In this document: in pieces, positions 5,424 to 6,743 of the stretch | How positions within the stretch are numbered: position 1 is the first letter of the stretch | Layout of the letters: each line of letters starts with the position of its first letter | From: Arthrobacter sp. | GTDB taxonomy: Bacteria > Actinomycetota > Actinomycetes > Actinomycetales > Micrococcaceae | Direction: 5' to 3' | NCBI GenBank assembly: GCA_030146405.1 | Contig: JASLBS010000102.1 | Coordinates: 1-6,743, forward strand | Length of the DNA stretch: 6,743 nucleotides | Notes under the pieces: model-generated | What the model was told of the DNA's origin: nothing | The model's database searches: none | The model's input: the letters and a program-made list of their open reading frames with translations, nothing else | Program-made: the position numbers and the translations under genes

Positions 5424-6743
5424 GTGGCTACTCCTGCATCAACAGATTCTTTCGTCCACCTCCACAACCACACCGAGTACTCGATGCTCGACGGTGCGGC
5501 GCGGCTGACCGACCTGTTCAGTCACACCGAGGAGCTCGGCATGAACGCCCTCGCCACCACGGACCACGGGTTCGTGTTCGGGGCCTTCGACTTCTGGAGC
5601 AAGGCCAAGAGCGCCGGGATCAAGCCGATCATCGGCGTCGAGGCGTACCTCACCCCCGGGACCGCGCGCAACGACCGGACCCGCGTGCAGTGGGGCGGTG
5701 GCGGGCGCGACGACGTCTCCGGTGCCGGCGCCTACACCCACATGACGCTGTGGTCCGAGTCCACCGAGGGCATGCACAACCTGTTCCGGATGTCCTCACT
5801 GGCCTCCCTCGAGGGCTACCTCTACAAGCCCCGCATGGACCGGGACCTCCTGCAGACCTACGGCAAAGGGCTCATCGCCACCACGGGCTGCCCGTCGGGC
5901 GAGGTACAGACCAAGCTCCGCCTCGGCCTGTACGACGAGGCGAAGCAGGCCGCCTCGGACTTCCGTGACATCTTCGGGGCCGACAACTACTTCTGCGAGC
6001 TCATGGACCACGGGCTCGACATCGAGCGCAGGGTGAAGTCCGATCTGCTCAAGCTCGCACGGGAGCTCGGACTGCCCCTCGTGGCCACGAACGACCTGCA
6101 CTACACCCACGCGGAGGATTCGAAGGCGCACGCGGCCCTGCTGTGCGTGCAGTCCGGGTCCACCCTCGCAGACCCCAAGCGCTTCAAGTTCGACGTCGAC
6201 GAGTTCTACCTCAAGTCACCTGCGGAGATGCGGGCGATCTTCCGTGACTATCCCGAGGCCTGCGACAACACCCTGCTCATCGCCGAGCGGTGCGACGTCG
6301 ACTTCAACACCAAGGCGAACTACATGCCGCGCTTCCCCGTTCCCGACGGCGAGAACGAGCAGTCCTGGTTCGTCAAGGAGGTCGAGACGGGCCTGCACTT
6401 CCGCTACCCCGGGGGAGTTCCCGACCACGTCCGGAAGCAGGCCGACTTCGAGGTCGGCGTCATCACCCAGATGGGCTTCCCGGGCTACTTCCTCGTGGTG
6501 GCCGATTTCATCAACTGGGCCAAGGACAACGGTATCCGGGTGGGCCCGGGCCGAGGCTCCGGTGCAGGATCCATGGTGGCCTACGCCATGCGCATCACGG
6601 ATCTCGACCCCCTGAAGCACGGGTTGATCTTCGAGCGGTTCCTCAATCCCGAGCGCGTGTCCATGCCCGACTTCGACGTCGACTTCGATGATCGACGCCG
6701 CTCCGAGGTCATCCGGTACGTGACCGAGAAGTACGGCGACGAG
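5424..6743 (+). CDS. dnaE: DNA polymerase III alpha subunit DnaE (DnaE1 type), N-terminal part, truncated by window
   Basis: The first 440 codons of the replicative polymerase are present, out of roughly 1,200 usual for the family, and the frame is open to the window end. The PHP domain occupies about residues 10-280. Its metal-site residues are all visible: H14 and H16 (HLHNHTEYS), D23, H48 (TTDHGF), E73 (GVEAY), H106, C156 (TTGCPSGE), D224 and H226 (ATNDLHY). In mycobacterial DnaE1 this site carries the 3'-5' proofreading exonuclease, so proofreading here is a family-based inference. The polymerase domain begins with GFPGYFLVVADFINWA, VGPGRGSGAGS (373-383) and SMPDFDVDFDDRR (413-425), where D418 and D420 are the first two catalytic aspartates. 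The third lies beyond the window. GTG 5424 is required because the next start, ATG at codon 21, would remove H14 and H16. A full read-through shows no frameshift. Confidence 0.97.
   Translation, partial: MATPASTDSFVHLHNHTEYSMLDGAARLTDLFSHTEELGMNALATTDHGFVFGAFDFWSKAKSAGIKPIIGVEAYLTPGTARNDRTRVQWGGGGRDDVSGAGAYTHMTLWSESTEGMHNLFRMSSLASLEGYLYKPRMDRDLLQTYGKGLIATTGCPSGEVQTKLRLGLYDEAKQAASDFRDIFGADNYFCELMDHGLDIERRVKSDLLKLARELGLPLVATNDLHYTHAEDSKAHAALLCVQSGSTLADPKRFKFDVDEFYLKSPAEMRAIFRDYPEACDNTLLIAERCDVDFNTKANYMPRFPVPDGENEQSWFVKEVETGLHFRYPGGVPDHVRKQADFEVGVITQMGFPGYFLVVADFINWAKDNGIRVGPGRGSGAGSMVAYAMRITDLDPLKHGLIFERFLNPERVSMPDFDVDFDDRRRSEVIRYVTEKYGDE

Noticed and set aside
1..6743. Search for mobile elements, CRISPR, defence genes, RNA genes or a novel system
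   Set aside because: Nearly all of the window is covered by conserved housekeeping genes in standard order. The gaps are short and hold only regulatory-scale signals, and no tandem repeats, att-like ends or tRNA-like folds were seen.

Overview
This is a high-GC window that reads as the downstream part of an actinobacterial division and cell-wall (dcw) cluster. The likely host is in the order Micrococcales, plausibly close to Micrococcaceae. That placement rests on three things. The gene order is ftsZ-pgeF-yggS-sepF-yggT-divIVA followed by lspA-rluD-dnaE. The proteins also carry family signatures of the group: an FtsZ tail ending DDLDVPDFLK, a SepF ending FFNQS, and a Wag31-type DivIVA N-terminus. 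Finally, there is strong G/C preference at third codon positions throughout. I could run no database search, so the placement is recognition, not measurement. All genes are on the + strand.

Positions 1-2757 form the division block. The 3' end of ftsZ is followed 4 nt later by pgeF (peptidoglycan-editing laccase-fold factor), which overlaps yggS (PLP homeostasis protein) by an ATGA junction. After a 98-nt gap comes sepF (FtsZ membrane anchor) with a strong ribosome-binding site, and then yggT (small membrane protein). The FtsZ C-terminal peptide and SepF, the partner expected to bind it, are both encoded here. Positions 2758-3648 hold divIVA/wag31, the polar-growth scaffold. It has its own candidate promoter, a leader with a 7-bp GC-rich hairpin, and a very long hairpin after the stop that probably terminates the block.

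Positions 3685-5341 are a second unit. lspA (signal peptidase II) starts just downstream of a TAGAAT -10-like box and overlaps an RluD/YlyB-type pseudouridine synthase gene by 17 bp. From 5424 to the window end is the first 440 codons of dnaE, the replicative DNA polymerase alpha subunit of the DnaE1 type. Its PHP proofreading site is complete. Its GTG start lies 6 nt after a TAGACT box, so it is a good candidate for a leaderless transcript.

I found no mobile element, CRISPR array, tRNA/rRNA, defence system or horizontally acquired segment. The window is a conserved housekeeping region. The points worth a second look concern transcript structure (leaderless or near-leaderless starts, the divIVA leader hairpin, the long terminator) and gene-content comparison, not a new system.
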